Of a DNA stretch of 64,000 nt, positions 35,805 to 43,679 are shown piece by piece. The notes beneath the pieces were generated by a model. That model was not told the origin of the DNA. It worked only from the letters and a program-made list of their open reading frames with translations, and did no database searches. Source of the DNA: Bacteriovoracaceae bacterium UBA6200 (lineage in GTDB: Bacteria > Bdellovibrionota > Bacteriovoracia > Bacteriovoracales > Bacteriovoracaceae); NCBI GenBank assembly GCA_002422605.1, contig DISW01000023.1, forward strand, positions 1 through 64,000, in the 5' to 3' direction. Made by a program: the position numbers and the translations under genes. The number at the start of each line of letters is the position of its first letter. Positions within the stretch are counted from its first letter, which is position 1.

Positions 35805-36545
35805 TTACTTTATGAGCTTACTTAAAAAATCAACAGGAATAGGGAAGAAAGTAGTGGAGCTATTATTAGATCCGGCAATTTCTCTCATCGTTTCTAAAAA
35901 TCTTAAAGTAATGGCATCTTTTTGTTCCCCAAGGACCTGAGCGGCTTCAGCTAACTTTTTAGAAGCTTCAAATTCCCCTTGGGCAGAAATAATTTTTGCT
36001 CTCTTTTCACGTTCAGCTTCAGCTTGTTTCGCCATCGCTCTTTGCATTTCGGCCGGAAGGTCGATTGCCTTAACCTCGACGTTAGTCACTTTTATTCCCC
36101 ATGGCTCAGTTAACTCATCAAGAATTCCCTGGAGTTTGCCATTGATAACATCACGGTGAGCAAGAATCTCATCTAGTTCATACTGCCCCACAACCGATCG
36201 AAGAGTCGTTTGAGAAATCTGAGCGGTGGCGTGGTAAAAGTTTTCAACAGAGATGATAGCATGCTCTGGATGGCTTACTTTGAAATAAACAACAGCATTT
36301 ACTTTTAAAGTAACGTTATCTTTTGAAATAATATCCTGTGCAGGAACATCCATCGTGACTAGACGAAGATCAACTTTGGCCATTTTTTCAAGACCAGGAA
36401 TAAGGATAATGAGCCCTGGACCACGAACGCCTGAGAATTTTCCGAGACGGAAAATAACACCCCTTTCATATTCATTAAGAATTTTAAAAGTGCTAAAGAG
36501 GATCAGGGCCGCAAAGACAATAAAAGGAAGAAAGGTCAAAGACAT
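35805..36545 (-). CDS. Slipin/SPFH (stomatin-like) membrane protein
   Basis: 246 residues: one N-terminal membrane helix (FLPFIVFAALILFSTFKIL), then a band-7/SPFH domain with EYERGVIFRLGKFSG (~25) and DVPAQDIISKDNVTLKVNAVVY... continuing to a coiled coil rich in Ala and Glu (KQAEAEREKRAKIISAQGE, ~170). Slipins assemble in membrane microdomains and are partnered by NfeD proteases. The nfeD gene lies directly upstream, 17 bases away. AAGGAG five bases before the ATG marks the start. Confidence 0.9.
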   Translation of the reverse strand: MSLTFLPFIVFAALILFSTFKILNEYERGVIFRLGKFSGVRGPGLIILIPGLEKMAKVDLRLVTMDVPAQDIISKDNVTLKVNAVVYFKVSHPEHAIISVENFYHATAQISQTTLRSVVGQYELDEILAHRDVINGKLQGILDELTEPWGIKVTNVEVKAIDLPAEMQRAMAKQAEAEREKRAKIISAQGEFEASKKLAEAAQVLGEQKDAITLRFLETMREIAGSNNSSTTFFPIPVDFLSKLIK

Positions 36546-36562
36546 ATGTACTCCTTACAAGT

Positions 36563-37867
36563 TTAAGATTCTTTTTTAATCTTTAAATGAAGTGTTTTAG
36601 GATTCGCTTCTAAAACACTGATAGGTTCATTAATTTTAAGTTCTTCATCAGAAGAGGCCCGCCAGATTTCTCCACGAACTTTAACTTGATATTCTAAAGG
36701 GCCAGTTTGAGAAAGCACTGAACCTTTTGCTCCGATAGGAAGAAAGAAGTCATTTGTAACTTTCTGTTTCTTTTTATCATTGACGATATACCAAACGACC
36801 AGGCCAACAGCCAAGGCAACTCCTAAGAGTGACGATATAATCGCCGGATATTGAACGCTGATAAATCCTCCTTCACCGTGGAATAAAAATAACGATCCCA
36901 TTATAAAGGATATAAGTCCCGCTATAGTGAGGATGCCGTAGCTTACAATAAAAATTTCCAGGATGAGCAGGAAGACACCTAAAATGATGAGACCCATTGA
37001 GCCCCAGTCGAGAGGCAGGACTTGAAAGGAGATCGCCGCGAGAATCAGAAAGCAAAGCCCAACCGATCCTGCAATAAATCCACCCGGTGCCTGAAACTCA
37101 AAATAGATGAGAGCGATACCAATTAAAAAGAGAATGTAGGCGGTGGTTGGATTTGCCAGAACTTCCAGGAGCTTTTGTCCGGGGGTCTGCTCATAATACT
37201 TGATCGCCACATTATTTTTAATGTCCACAACGACTTTGTCGCCGCCAAGATTGATTGATTTCCCCTGAATCAGGGGAAGGATTTCATTCTCGTGGGAGAT
37301 CACTCCCTCGATAATTCCGGCCTTCATTGCTTCCTGGTCAGTGAAAGACTCAGCCTCAGTAATCATTTTTTCAAAAGGTCCGGAAGGTCTTCCTCTTGAT
37401 TGACTTAATGAACGGACTAAAGCAGTCAGGTCATTCATGACTTTTTTACGAGCGTCACCTTCTTTAAGATCTTCCCCAAGGCCAACCGGAGTGGCGGCCC
37501 CCATATTCGTTCCTGGTGACATAAAAATAAAATGGGCACTGGAGGCAATGATTGCGCCAGCACTTGAAGCTGAGGCGCCCTCAGGTGTAATCCAGACAGC
37601 GAATGGTCTGTTTTCCCGTCCCACGAGTGTAATGATGTCTTTTGTTGTTGTGACAAGTCCACCGGGCGTATTAAGTTTTAAAACGATTAAAGTGGATTCA
37701 GGTGTCTGTTTAAAATTCTGTTTGAGATAATCATAGGTCGCAGGTGTTATGGCAGAATTAACTGACAATACACTTAGCTCGGATATTTCAATACCCCAGA
37801 CTTGCCCGGAAAAAGGCAAAACACTCAAGACAAAAACTAAAATCTGGAGTAAAATTCGCATTCTCAT
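36563..37867 (-). CDS. NfeD family membrane serine protease
   Basis: 434 residues. The signal-like N-terminus is followed by a ClpP-fold protease domain with LNTPGGLVTTTKDI (~68) and GASASSAGAIIASSAHF (~97), where a Ser is the likely nucleophile. About five membrane helices come next (~230-340), and a C-terminal OB-fold NfeD domain ends the protein (GAKGSVLSQTGPLEYQVKVR). Members cleave the hydrophobic tail of the stomatin partner, which is encoded next. GGGGGA sits three bases before the ATG. TTGTCC with TACTCT 17 bases on is a weak promoter candidate. Confidence 0.9.
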   Translation of the reverse strand: MRMRILLQILVFVLSVLPFSGQVWGIEISELSVLSVNSAITPATYDYLKQNFKQTPESTLIVLKLNTPGGLVTTTKDIITLVGRENRPFAVWITPEGASASSAGAIIASSAHFIFMSPGTNMGAATPVGLGEDLKEGDARKKVMNDLTALVRSLSQSRGRPSGPFEKMITEAESFTDQEAMKAGIIEGVISHENEILPLIQGKSINLGGDKVVVDIKNNVAIKYYEQTPGQKLLEVLANPTTAYILFLIGIALIYFEFQAPGGFIAGSVGLCFLILAAISFQVLPLDWGSMGLIILGVFLLILEIFIVSYGILTIAGLISFIMGSLFLFHGEGGFISVQYPAIISSLLGVALAVGLVVWYIVNDKKKQKVTNDFFLPIGAKGSVLSQTGPLEYQVKVRGEIWRASSDEELKINEPISVLEANPKTLHLKIKKES

Positions 37868-37923
37868 AAGTCCCCCTAGAGTAGATAAAAAACTCTATAG
37901 GGACAAGTCTAAAAGGAATAACT

Positions 37924-39219
37924 GTGGCATCGCGAAAACTTAAATTTTTTATTGGTACTATTCTTAACCCTCTTGATGATCAGAACTGTGATTTTTACGC
38001 ACATGGCTTTCTGGCGATTGAAGAAGGGAAGATTAAAGATCTTCTTCCTCTTGAGAAAGGGGTCAAAAAGTATGGCCCGTTAATGAATCCAAAAAACACA
38101 GTGGACTTTGGCGAATCCCTGATAATGCCTGGTTTTTATGATATGCACTTTCATTGGGTTCAAGATGATGTCCGTGAAATGCCAAAAGATTCACTCTTAG
38201 AATGGCTCGATAAGTATACATTTCCAACTGAGATGAAGTTCAAAGACAAGAAATATGCAAAAGCCAGGGCTGATCAGTTCTTCAAAAAACTCATTAACCA
38301 CGGAACTGTCGGTGGAGCATGTTATAGTTCAATTCATGAACATGCCGTTGATGCTGCGATCAAAATGGCAAAAGGTCATTTTGTTATCGGTAATGTGATT
38401 ATGAATATGAATTCTCCCGAAGAATTAATACAAACAGAAGATGAAGCGTTAAAATTAACGAAACGTTTGATTGAAAAACACGCTAAGAAACATTGTTTCA
38501 CTCCGCGGTTTGCTATTACAACTACTCCTCGGGTAATGAAAGAGGGAAGCAAAATGGCCGATAAGGCCAAATGTTTTAAACAAACCCACCTTTCAGAGAC
38601 GCCATCTGAAATTGAGTTTGTTCTTTCGATTTATAAGAAACTACCTGGTTTTGAAAAAGTTAAAAGCTATACGGAAATTTATGAAAAGACAGGCATGTTA
38701 GGAGAGCGGTCTCTTATGGGTCACGGAATTCATCTTTCTCCTAAAGAGTTGAGCGTTTTAAGTAAAACGAAGACCTCGGTCATTCATTGTCCGACTTCGA
38801 ATGCTCCCATTAAAGAGAAAGGCTTAGGTTCTGGTCTTTTCGATTTTAAGAAGGTTGAAAAAGCGAAAGTCAGATGGGCACTCGGTTCAGATATTGGTGG
38901 TGGTCCGTTTCTTTCAATGTTCGATGTGATGAGAAGTTTTGTGGATCAGCATCAGAAGAAAGGTCATAAAAACGCCACTTTTGTTAAGGCCCTTTATCGT
39001 TCGACTCTTGCAGGTGCCGAAATCCTTGGAAAAGGTAAGGTCTCCGGAAACTTGAATAAAGGCAAAGAGGCGAGTTTTATTGTGGTCCCTGTTGCTGGGA
39101 AAAAGTTTCCAAAGACTTCTGAAGAAGCACTGGCAGCCATTGTTAAGCCTTATAGTAAAAACCGTGAAAAATACGAAGAACTCATTTCCGCTGTCTACTT
39201 AAATGGGCAGCAGGTATAA
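37924..39219 (+). CDS. Guanine-deaminase-like amidohydrolase
   Basis: A 431-residue metal-dependent hydrolase of the cytosine/guanine deaminase group. Metal ligands are in place: HFHW (~75), HLSE in KQTHLSETPSEIE, the His of GHGIHLSPKELS, and Asp in ALGSDIGGGPFL. IHCPTSNAPIKEKGLGSGLF matches the guanine-deaminase region that defines the ligand loop. It probably converts guanine to xanthine, although another purine-like substrate is possible. The GTG at 37924 follows AAGGA by five bases. The neighbours give no pathway context. Confidence 0.8.
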   Translation: MASRKLKFFIGTILNPLDDQNCDFYAHGFLAIEEGKIKDLLPLEKGVKKYGPLMNPKNTVDFGESLIMPGFYDMHFHWVQDDVREMPKDSLLEWLDKYTFPTEMKFKDKKYAKARADQFFKKLINHGTVGGACYSSIHEHAVDAAIKMAKGHFVIGNVIMNMNSPEELIQTEDEALKLTKRLIEKHAKKHCFTPRFAITTTPRVMKEGSKMADKAKCFKQTHLSETPSEIEFVLSIYKKLPGFEKVKSYTEIYEKTGMLGERSLMGHGIHLSPKELSVLSKTKTSVIHCPTSNAPIKEKGLGSGLFDFKKVEKAKVRWALGSDIGGGPFLSMFDVMRSFVDQHQKKGHKNATFVKALYRSTLAGAEILGKGKVSGNLNKGKEASFIVVPVAGKKFPKTSEEALAAIVKPYSKNREKYEELISAVYLNGQQV

Positions 39220-39382
39220 GGGAGTCGCCTCTAAAATTTGGCAATCTTTGAAAGGGCTTAATAACCTGATAATTGAGTTTATCTACTTAAGTCTTGAATC
39301 TAATTGCAGGTAAAGAGAAACAGATAAGCACCTCAATCATTGGCCTCATAATTACGGATGTTTCAAATTCGATGGAGTTAGA

Positions 39383-39739
39383 ATGATGAAAGCCAGAGTT
39401 CTCTATATTGATGATGAAGTGGATCTCCTTGAATTAGCAGCAAGTTTTTTTGAAGAAGAAAATCTTCCCATTGAAACTTGCTCTGACTTCAACCAGGCAT
39501 TGAATCTTATTCGTAATAACCATTTTGATGTCATCATCTCAGATGCCAAAATGCCAACAGGGAGCGGTCACGAACTCTTCGCCCTGATTAAGAAAGAGAA
39601 TCTTTTTCATGGTAAAAGTATTTTAGTGACCGGGCACCTCGAAGAAAGTGAGCAGGAAGTTAATTACGATTTAATTATCTATAAACCCATTCAATTTCAA
39701 GACCTCATAGATACTGTCAAAAGAATGCTAGAAATTTAA
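39383..39739 (+). CDS. Single-domain response regulator (receiver only)
   Basis: A 118-residue CheY-like receiver with the acidic pocket YIDDE (~10), the phospho-acceptor Asp in IISDAKMP (~53), Thr in LVTGH (~83) and the conserved Lys in IIYKPIQ (~102). There is no output domain and no kinase nearby, so it must relay or bind a partner encoded elsewhere. GGAG five bases before the ATG fixes the start. The 163 bases upstream hold no other gene I can see. Its last 12 bases overlap the end of the convergent xth gene. Confidence 0.9.
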   Translation: MMKARVLYIDDEVDLLELAASFFEEENLPIETCSDFNQALNLIRNNHFDVIISDAKMPTGSGHELFALIKKENLFHGKSILVTGHLEESEQEVNYDLIIYKPIQFQDLIDTVKRMLEI

Positions 39740-40489
39740 TTCCAGAGTAATAGGGCAGTGATCAGAACCTTTTACGTCAGGTTGAATTGTCGCATCTTTT
39801 ACCATCGGTAAAAGATCTGGTGTGATAAAAAAGTAATCAATCCGCCAGCCGATATTTCTATCTCTTACTCCTGGCCGATTGCTCCACCATGTATAGGCAC
39901 CAGTTTTTTCCGGGTTTAAATGGCGGTAGATATCGATGTAGCCTGCAGCCATGAACTTATCCACCCAAGCACGTTCGTGAGGGAGAAAGCCTGTGGTCTT
40001 TTGATTAGTTTTCGGATTAGCTAGATCCATCTCTCTATGGGCAGTATTAAAATCGCCTGTAATAATAACAGGCTTCTTCTTTTTTAACTCTTCCATTTTT
40101 GCCAGAACATCGTCGCAAAATTCGAGTTTAAACGGCACTCTATTGTGATCTCGTTGACCATTAGGGAAATAACAATTTAATAAGAAAAAATTCTCAAGTT
40201 CATGAATCAGAACTCTTCCTTCGGAATCAAAACAATGTTTTTCCAGTTTTTTGGTGTCAAGGATTTTCTCTCGAGAAAAAGTTGCAACACCTGAATAACC
40301 TTTTTTTTCAGCGGAACTATGAAAAATCTCATGCTCTTTCATTTCACGAATTTCCGAAGGGAATTGCTCATAATCGGCCTTCGTCTCTTGTAGGCATACG
40401 ATATCTGGTGATTCCCTAGTGAACCATTCAAGAAATCCCTTACTATAAACAGAGCGTATACCATTGACGTTCCACGAAATTAGCTTCAT
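39728..40489 (-). CDS. xth: Exodeoxyribonuclease III (AP endonuclease)
   Basis: 253 residues of the endonuclease/exonuclease/phosphatase fold: ISWNVNGIRSV (~4), CLQETKAD with the metal-binding Glu (~32), ITGDFNTAH (~146) and GSDHCPITLEL at the C-terminus with the catalytic Asp-His. It cleaves at abasic sites in base excision repair. It is about 15 residues shorter than E. coli XthA and closer to the ExoA group. The ribosome site is weak (GGGA, nine bases upstream). It ends in a 12-base overlap with the receiver gene. Confidence 0.94.
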   Translation of the reverse strand: MKLISWNVNGIRSVYSKGFLEWFTRESPDIVCLQETKADYEQFPSEIREMKEHEIFHSSAEKKGYSGVATFSREKILDTKKLEKHCFDSEGRVLIHELENFFLLNCYFPNGQRDHNRVPFKLEFCDDVLAKMEELKKKKPVIITGDFNTAHREMDLANPKTNQKTTGFLPHERAWVDKFMAAGYIDIYRHLNPEKTGAYTWWSNRPGVRDRNIGWRIDYFFITPDLLPMVKDATIQPDVKGSDHCPITLELNF

Positions 40490-40561
40490 AAAAAATATTC
40501 CCAGTTAGTTTCAAAATAAAAGGTCCGATAAGATAGATAATATTTTTTTTATGAATGATGA

Positions 40562-40589
40562 ATGACATTCTAGGAAAAATGAATATTAT
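40562..40589 (+). promoter_or_regulatory. Promoter of the HTH protein gene
   Basis: ATGACA (40562-40567) and TATTAT (40584-40589) are 16 bases apart, each five of six matches to consensus. The predicted transcript begins near 40596, 26 bases before the start codon. Confidence 0.55.
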
Positions 40590-40621
40590 TTTGATCTCGC
40601 CCCAACCTAGACGGAGAACAC

Positions 40622-40972
40622 ATGCGTTGCTTTAAGAACATTGCTCAGCTTATTCGTACGAAAAGAATGAATCATCCTAAGGGTTATTCTCAATCAGAAC
40701 TTTCACATCTTCTTGGTTACAAGAATGGTCAATTCATCTCTAACGTTGAACGCGCTCTTTGTAATATTCCACTAAAGATGCTTCGTAAGGTTTCAGAAGT
40801 TTTAGATATTACTCCTGAAGAATTAAAAACTTCGATTTTGAAAGATCAGGAAGAAACTCTTAACAATTACCTTTTTAACATTAAGCCATCTAAGAAAGAA
40901 ACTAAGCCAGCTGACGTACAATCAACTGCTATGGCTTCTGAATACCTTGCCACTGGTACTGATAGTAACTAA
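40622..40972 (+). CDS. HTH-XRE-like small DNA-binding protein
   Basis: 116 residues. The N-terminal ~70 form a helix-turn-helix of the Cro/CI type: GYSQSELSHLLGYKNGQFIS (helices 2-3) and MLRKVSEVLDITPEELKTSI (helices 4-5). The C-terminal ~40 residues are charged and probably flexible. It most likely regulates transcription; the target is unknown. GGAG five bases before the ATG and a good promoter upstream suggest a stand-alone, well-expressed gene. A bidirectional terminator follows 27 bases later. Confidence 0.82.
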   Translation: MRCFKNIAQLIRTKRMNHPKGYSQSELSHLLGYKNGQFISNVERALCNIPLKMLRKVSEVLDITPEELKTSILKDQEETLNNYLFNIKPSKKETKPADVQSTAMASEYLATGTDSN

Positions 40973-40999
40973 TTCTTAAAATTTAGTAGATATGAAATG

Positions 41000-41026
41000 A
41001 AAAGGTCAGGCTATGCCTGACCTTTT
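41000..41026. terminator. Bidirectional terminator between convergent genes
   Basis: A perfect 12-base stem (AAAAGGTCAGGC with its complement) encloses a three-base loop, with A and T tracts giving U-rich tails on both strands. It overlaps the last five codons of the RG-rich protein gene on the minus strand. Confidence 0.85.
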
Positions 41027-41658
41027 AGTTTGAGGTAATCTTCAAAGGTTCCGACGGACTCTTCCGTATCATCCTTATACTCTTCAAAGGCTTCTTTTTG
41101 AGTCTCTTTGAAGTGAGGATCTTCGATCTCATCAGGAGCAACCTCTACGGCCGCTTCTTCTGGATCTAATCCGTGGTTAGCAGAGTAGGTAAGGTCTTTT
41201 CTGTAACGTTCTGTTTTACGCTTTTCTAAGGCTTCTCGCTGCCAAGGCTCGAGTCCTTCTTCAAAACGTCTCAGATGCTCAATGCTGTCGTAAAAGTTTT
41301 TTTCCAGTTTATACAGCTGTCTTTCATCAACGCGGTTGAAATATTCATAATACTTCCTACGAGTAATGAGATGCTGCTCTAAAAGGTTATCGTATTTAAC
41401 TAATACCTGGTTGGTAGTCAGAACACGGCCTGTGCCACGTCGTCTGGAGCCAGATTGATGGGTGCGATTACGATTTTCAGCTGACCCTGGCTTGTTGGGG
41501 CCAGGTCTTGGACCTGGGTTCCGATTCTGGGCTTCTGAAGGTGCATTCCCTGGGCCTTGGGCAGTATTGCCTCTATTGCCCCCACGGTAGCGCCTACGAC
41601 GATTACTTCCGCCACCGCCTCCACCTTGATTATTAGATCTATTCTGTGAGTCCTGCAC
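41011..41658 (-). CDS. RG/Asn-rich protein with a helical C-terminal domain
   Basis: 215 residues. Positions ~10-75 are low complexity (a run of six Gly, then RRRRYRGGNRGN, Asn, Pro and Gln), like RNA-binding or condensate-forming tails. From ~80 a charged helical domain follows (VLVKYDNLLEQHLITRRKYY, DERQLYKLEKNFYDSIEHL), and then an acidic C-terminus. The layout recalls alphaproteobacterial DUF4167 proteins, which I cannot confirm. I chose the GTG at 41658 because GAGGTAA lies just before it; an in-frame GTG at 41706 lacks a ribosome site. Confidence 0.68.
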   Translation of the reverse strand: MQDSQNRSNNQGGGGGGSNRRRRYRGGNRGNTAQGPGNAPSEAQNRNPGPRPGPNKPGSAENRNRTHQSGSRRRGTGRVLTTNQVLVKYDNLLEQHLITRRKYYEYFNRVDERQLYKLEKNFYDSIEHLRRFEEGLEPWQREALEKRKTERYRKDLTYSANHGLDPEEAAVEVAPDEIEDPHFKETQKEAFEEYKDDTEESVGTFEDYLKLKGQA

Positions 41659-41739
41659 AGGTTTACCTCGATATAAAACTGATATGATCTTAATACTATG
41701 CTTCACAATAAGATTTTGTCTAGGCAGGACGAATAAAAG

Positions 41740-41768
41740 GTGAGAAAGGGACCCAATTCCTCTATAAT
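41740..41768 (+). promoter_or_regulatory. Promoter of mdh
   Basis: A perfect TATAAT at 41763-41768 is preceded at 17 bases by GTGAGA (four of six matches). The transcript would start near 41775, 30 bases before the ATG. Confidence 0.6.
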
Positions 41769-41804
41769 AAGTCCATTAATTTAACTCGCGTTTGGGAGGT
41801 TGTT

Positions 41805-42794
41805 ATGGCCAATAAAAGAGTAAAAGTTGCAGTAACCGGCGCTGCCGGACAAATTGGATATGCCTTACTTTTTAGAATCGCATCTGGGCAAATGTTTGGC
41901 TCAGAAACTGAAGTAGAACTTCAATTATTAGAATTAGAACAAGCTCTACCTGCTCTAAAAGGTGTGGCGATGGAGTTGGAAGATTGTGCTTTCCCGCTTC
42001 TTAAAAATATTGTTCTGACTTCTGACTTAAATACTGCATTTAAAGATGCAAACTGGGTTGTGTGTGTGGGTTCTGTGCCTCGTAAAGAGGGAATGGAGCG
42101 CGCTGACCTTCTTAAAATCAATGGCGGTATTTTTACAGCTCAAGCTAAAGCCGTTGAGAAGAGTGCAGCTTCAGACGTAAGAGTGTTTGTTGTTGGTAAC
42201 CCTTGTAACACCAACGCCCTGATTGCCATGAATAATGCTAAAGGCATTCCTGCTGAAAGATTCTTTGCCATGACAACTCTGGATGAAAATCGTGCTAAGA
42301 CTCAGCTTGCTCAAAAAGCTGGTGTTGATGTAACTGCAGTGAAAAACCTTACTATTTGGGGTAACCACTCTGCGACTCAATATCCTGACTTCTATAATGC
42401 CACTATTAACGGCAAGCCTGTGACTGACATCATTTCTGATCATGATTGGTTAAAAGGTGATTTCATTAAAACTGTTCAACAGCGTGGAGCTGCTATTATT
42501 AAGGCCCGTGGAGCCTCTTCAGCGGCTTCTGCTGCCAATGCAGTGGTTGATGGGATCAGAAATCTGGTTACAGAAACACCAGCTCTTGAAACATTCTCTA
42601 TGTGCTTAGCTTCTAACGGTGAATATGGAGTGGATAAGGGACTTATCTGTTCTTTTCCATGTCGTATGGAAAATGGCAAAATCAAGGTTGTTGAAGGGAT
42701 TAAGCATAATGAATTTGGTCAAGAAAAGTTCATGGCCTCTGTGGAAGAACTCCGCGGAGAGAGAGATGCTGTTAAGTCTCTCAATTTAATCTAG
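41805..42794 (+). CDS. mdh: Malate dehydrogenase (NAD)
   Basis: A 329-residue TCA-cycle enzyme of the cytosolic/type-2 MDH group: VTGAAGQIGYALLFRIASG for NAD binding (~10), SVPRKEGMERADLL with substrate-binding arginines (~90), VGNPCNTNALIA, and LDENRAKTQLA followed by IWGNHSATQYPD with the catalytic His (~190). The length and motifs are complete. GGGAGG five bases before the ATG, a TATAAT promoter and a strong terminator make it a single-gene, highly expressed unit. Confidence 0.97.
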   Translation: MANKRVKVAVTGAAGQIGYALLFRIASGQMFGSETEVELQLLELEQALPALKGVAMELEDCAFPLLKNIVLTSDLNTAFKDANWVVCVGSVPRKEGMERADLLKINGGIFTAQAKAVEKSAASDVRVFVVGNPCNTNALIAMNNAKGIPAERFFAMTTLDENRAKTQLAQKAGVDVTAVKNLTIWGNHSATQYPDFYNATINGKPVTDIISDHDWLKGDFIKTVQQRGAAIIKARGASSAASAANAVVDGIRNLVTETPALETFSMCLASNGEYGVDKGLICSFPCRMENGKIKVVEGIKHNEFGQEKFMASVEELRGERDAVKSLNLI

Positions 42795-42808
42795 TAAATA
42801 CTACACAG

Positions 42809-42842
42809 AAGGGCCCCAAGCTTAACGCTTAGGGCCCTTTTT
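42809..42842 (+). terminator. Rho-independent terminator of mdh
   Basis: A long stem (AAGGGCCC with GGGCCCTT, continued inward by AAGC/GCTT around a five-base loop) is followed by T5 to T6. It ends three bases before the -35 box of the next promoter. Confidence 0.9.
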
Positions 42843-42844
42843 CC

Positions 42845-42873
42845 TTGTCAGGGCCCCCAGGATTTCCTATAAC
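42845..42873 (+). promoter_or_regulatory. Promoter of speD
   Basis: TTGTCA (42845-42850) and TATAAC (42868-42873) are 17 bases apart, each five of six matches. The predicted start is near 42880, giving a leader of about 23 bases that carries GAGGG. Confidence 0.65.
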
Positions 42874-42902
42874 ATGCTCTAATTTTTTTGTGAGGGCTAT
42901 TC

Positions 42903-43679
42903 ATGAACAAAATGCAGGAAACTATTAAGCTTTCCGGGTTTAATAATTTAACGAAAATTTTGTCGTTTAACTTTTACGACTTTTGCATCGCTATGAACGA
43001 GAAGCAGAAGCAAGACTACATCAATTACATTCATAGTAAGTACTGCGCAGAAAATATCGCCAAGATCGCCCGTAAGGTGTGTGAGATTATTGAGGCCAAT
43101 ATTCTTTCTGAAACTGTTCAGGATTATGAACCAGTTGGTGCTTCAACTATGACTTTAATGTCTGACATTAAAGGTGGCGGTAATTGGGAAGTGGGTAAAG
43201 AAGGTAAAGCTGCAGTAAACATGCATCTTGATAAATCTCATATCACGACTCACACCTATCCGGATGCTTCTGATCCTGAAGGGATTTGTACTTTCAGATT
43301 AGATCTCGACGTTGCAACCTGCGGAGAAATCATCCCTCTTAGAGCTTTGAACTATATGTTTGAAGTTTTTGAGTGTGACGTGGTTTATATTGATTACGTT
43401 GTTCGGGGATATACTCGTCTTGAGAATGGAAAGAAAATTTATAACGACCATTACTTCAATTCGATCCAGGATTTCATTAAAAAAGAAACTTTGGACCTTT
43501 ATCAGTACCGTCAGGATATCAATATTGCTCATGATAATATCTGGCAGACTAAGCTTATGATTAAGCCAATGGGTCCAGAGAACTATCTTTTAGATCCGAA
43601 CGATAGTAATCATCCGGATATTGATCATAAAATGAAACTTCTTAATCAAGAGATGAGAGAAGTCTTCCACTTAAATTAA
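42903..43679 (+). CDS. speD: S-adenosylmethionine decarboxylase proenzyme, E. coli (SpeD) type
   Basis: 258 residues, close to E. coli SpeD (264), with the same landmarks: KLSGFNNLTKILSFNFYD (N-terminus), ILSETVQDYEPVGAS (~70), the self-cleavage site HLDKSHITTHTYP (~107, Ser becomes the pyruvoyl group), CTFRLDLDVATCGEI and IDYVVRGYTR. It makes decarboxylated SAM for spermidine synthesis. No spermidine synthase or ornithine/arginine decarboxylase is nearby. GAGGG six bases before the ATG supports the start. It overlaps the convergent methyltransferase gene by nine bases. Confidence 0.95.
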   Translation: MNKMQETIKLSGFNNLTKILSFNFYDFCIAMNEKQKQDYINYIHSKYCAENIAKIARKVCEIIEANILSETVQDYEPVGASTMTLMSDIKGGGNWEVGKEGKAAVNMHLDKSHITTHTYPDASDPEGICTFRLDLDVATCGEIIPLRALNYMFEVFECDVVYIDYVVRGYTRLENGKKIYNDHYFNSIQDFIKKETLDLYQYRQDINIAHDNIWQTKLMIKPMGPENYLLDPNDSNHPDIDHKMKLLNQEMREVFHLN

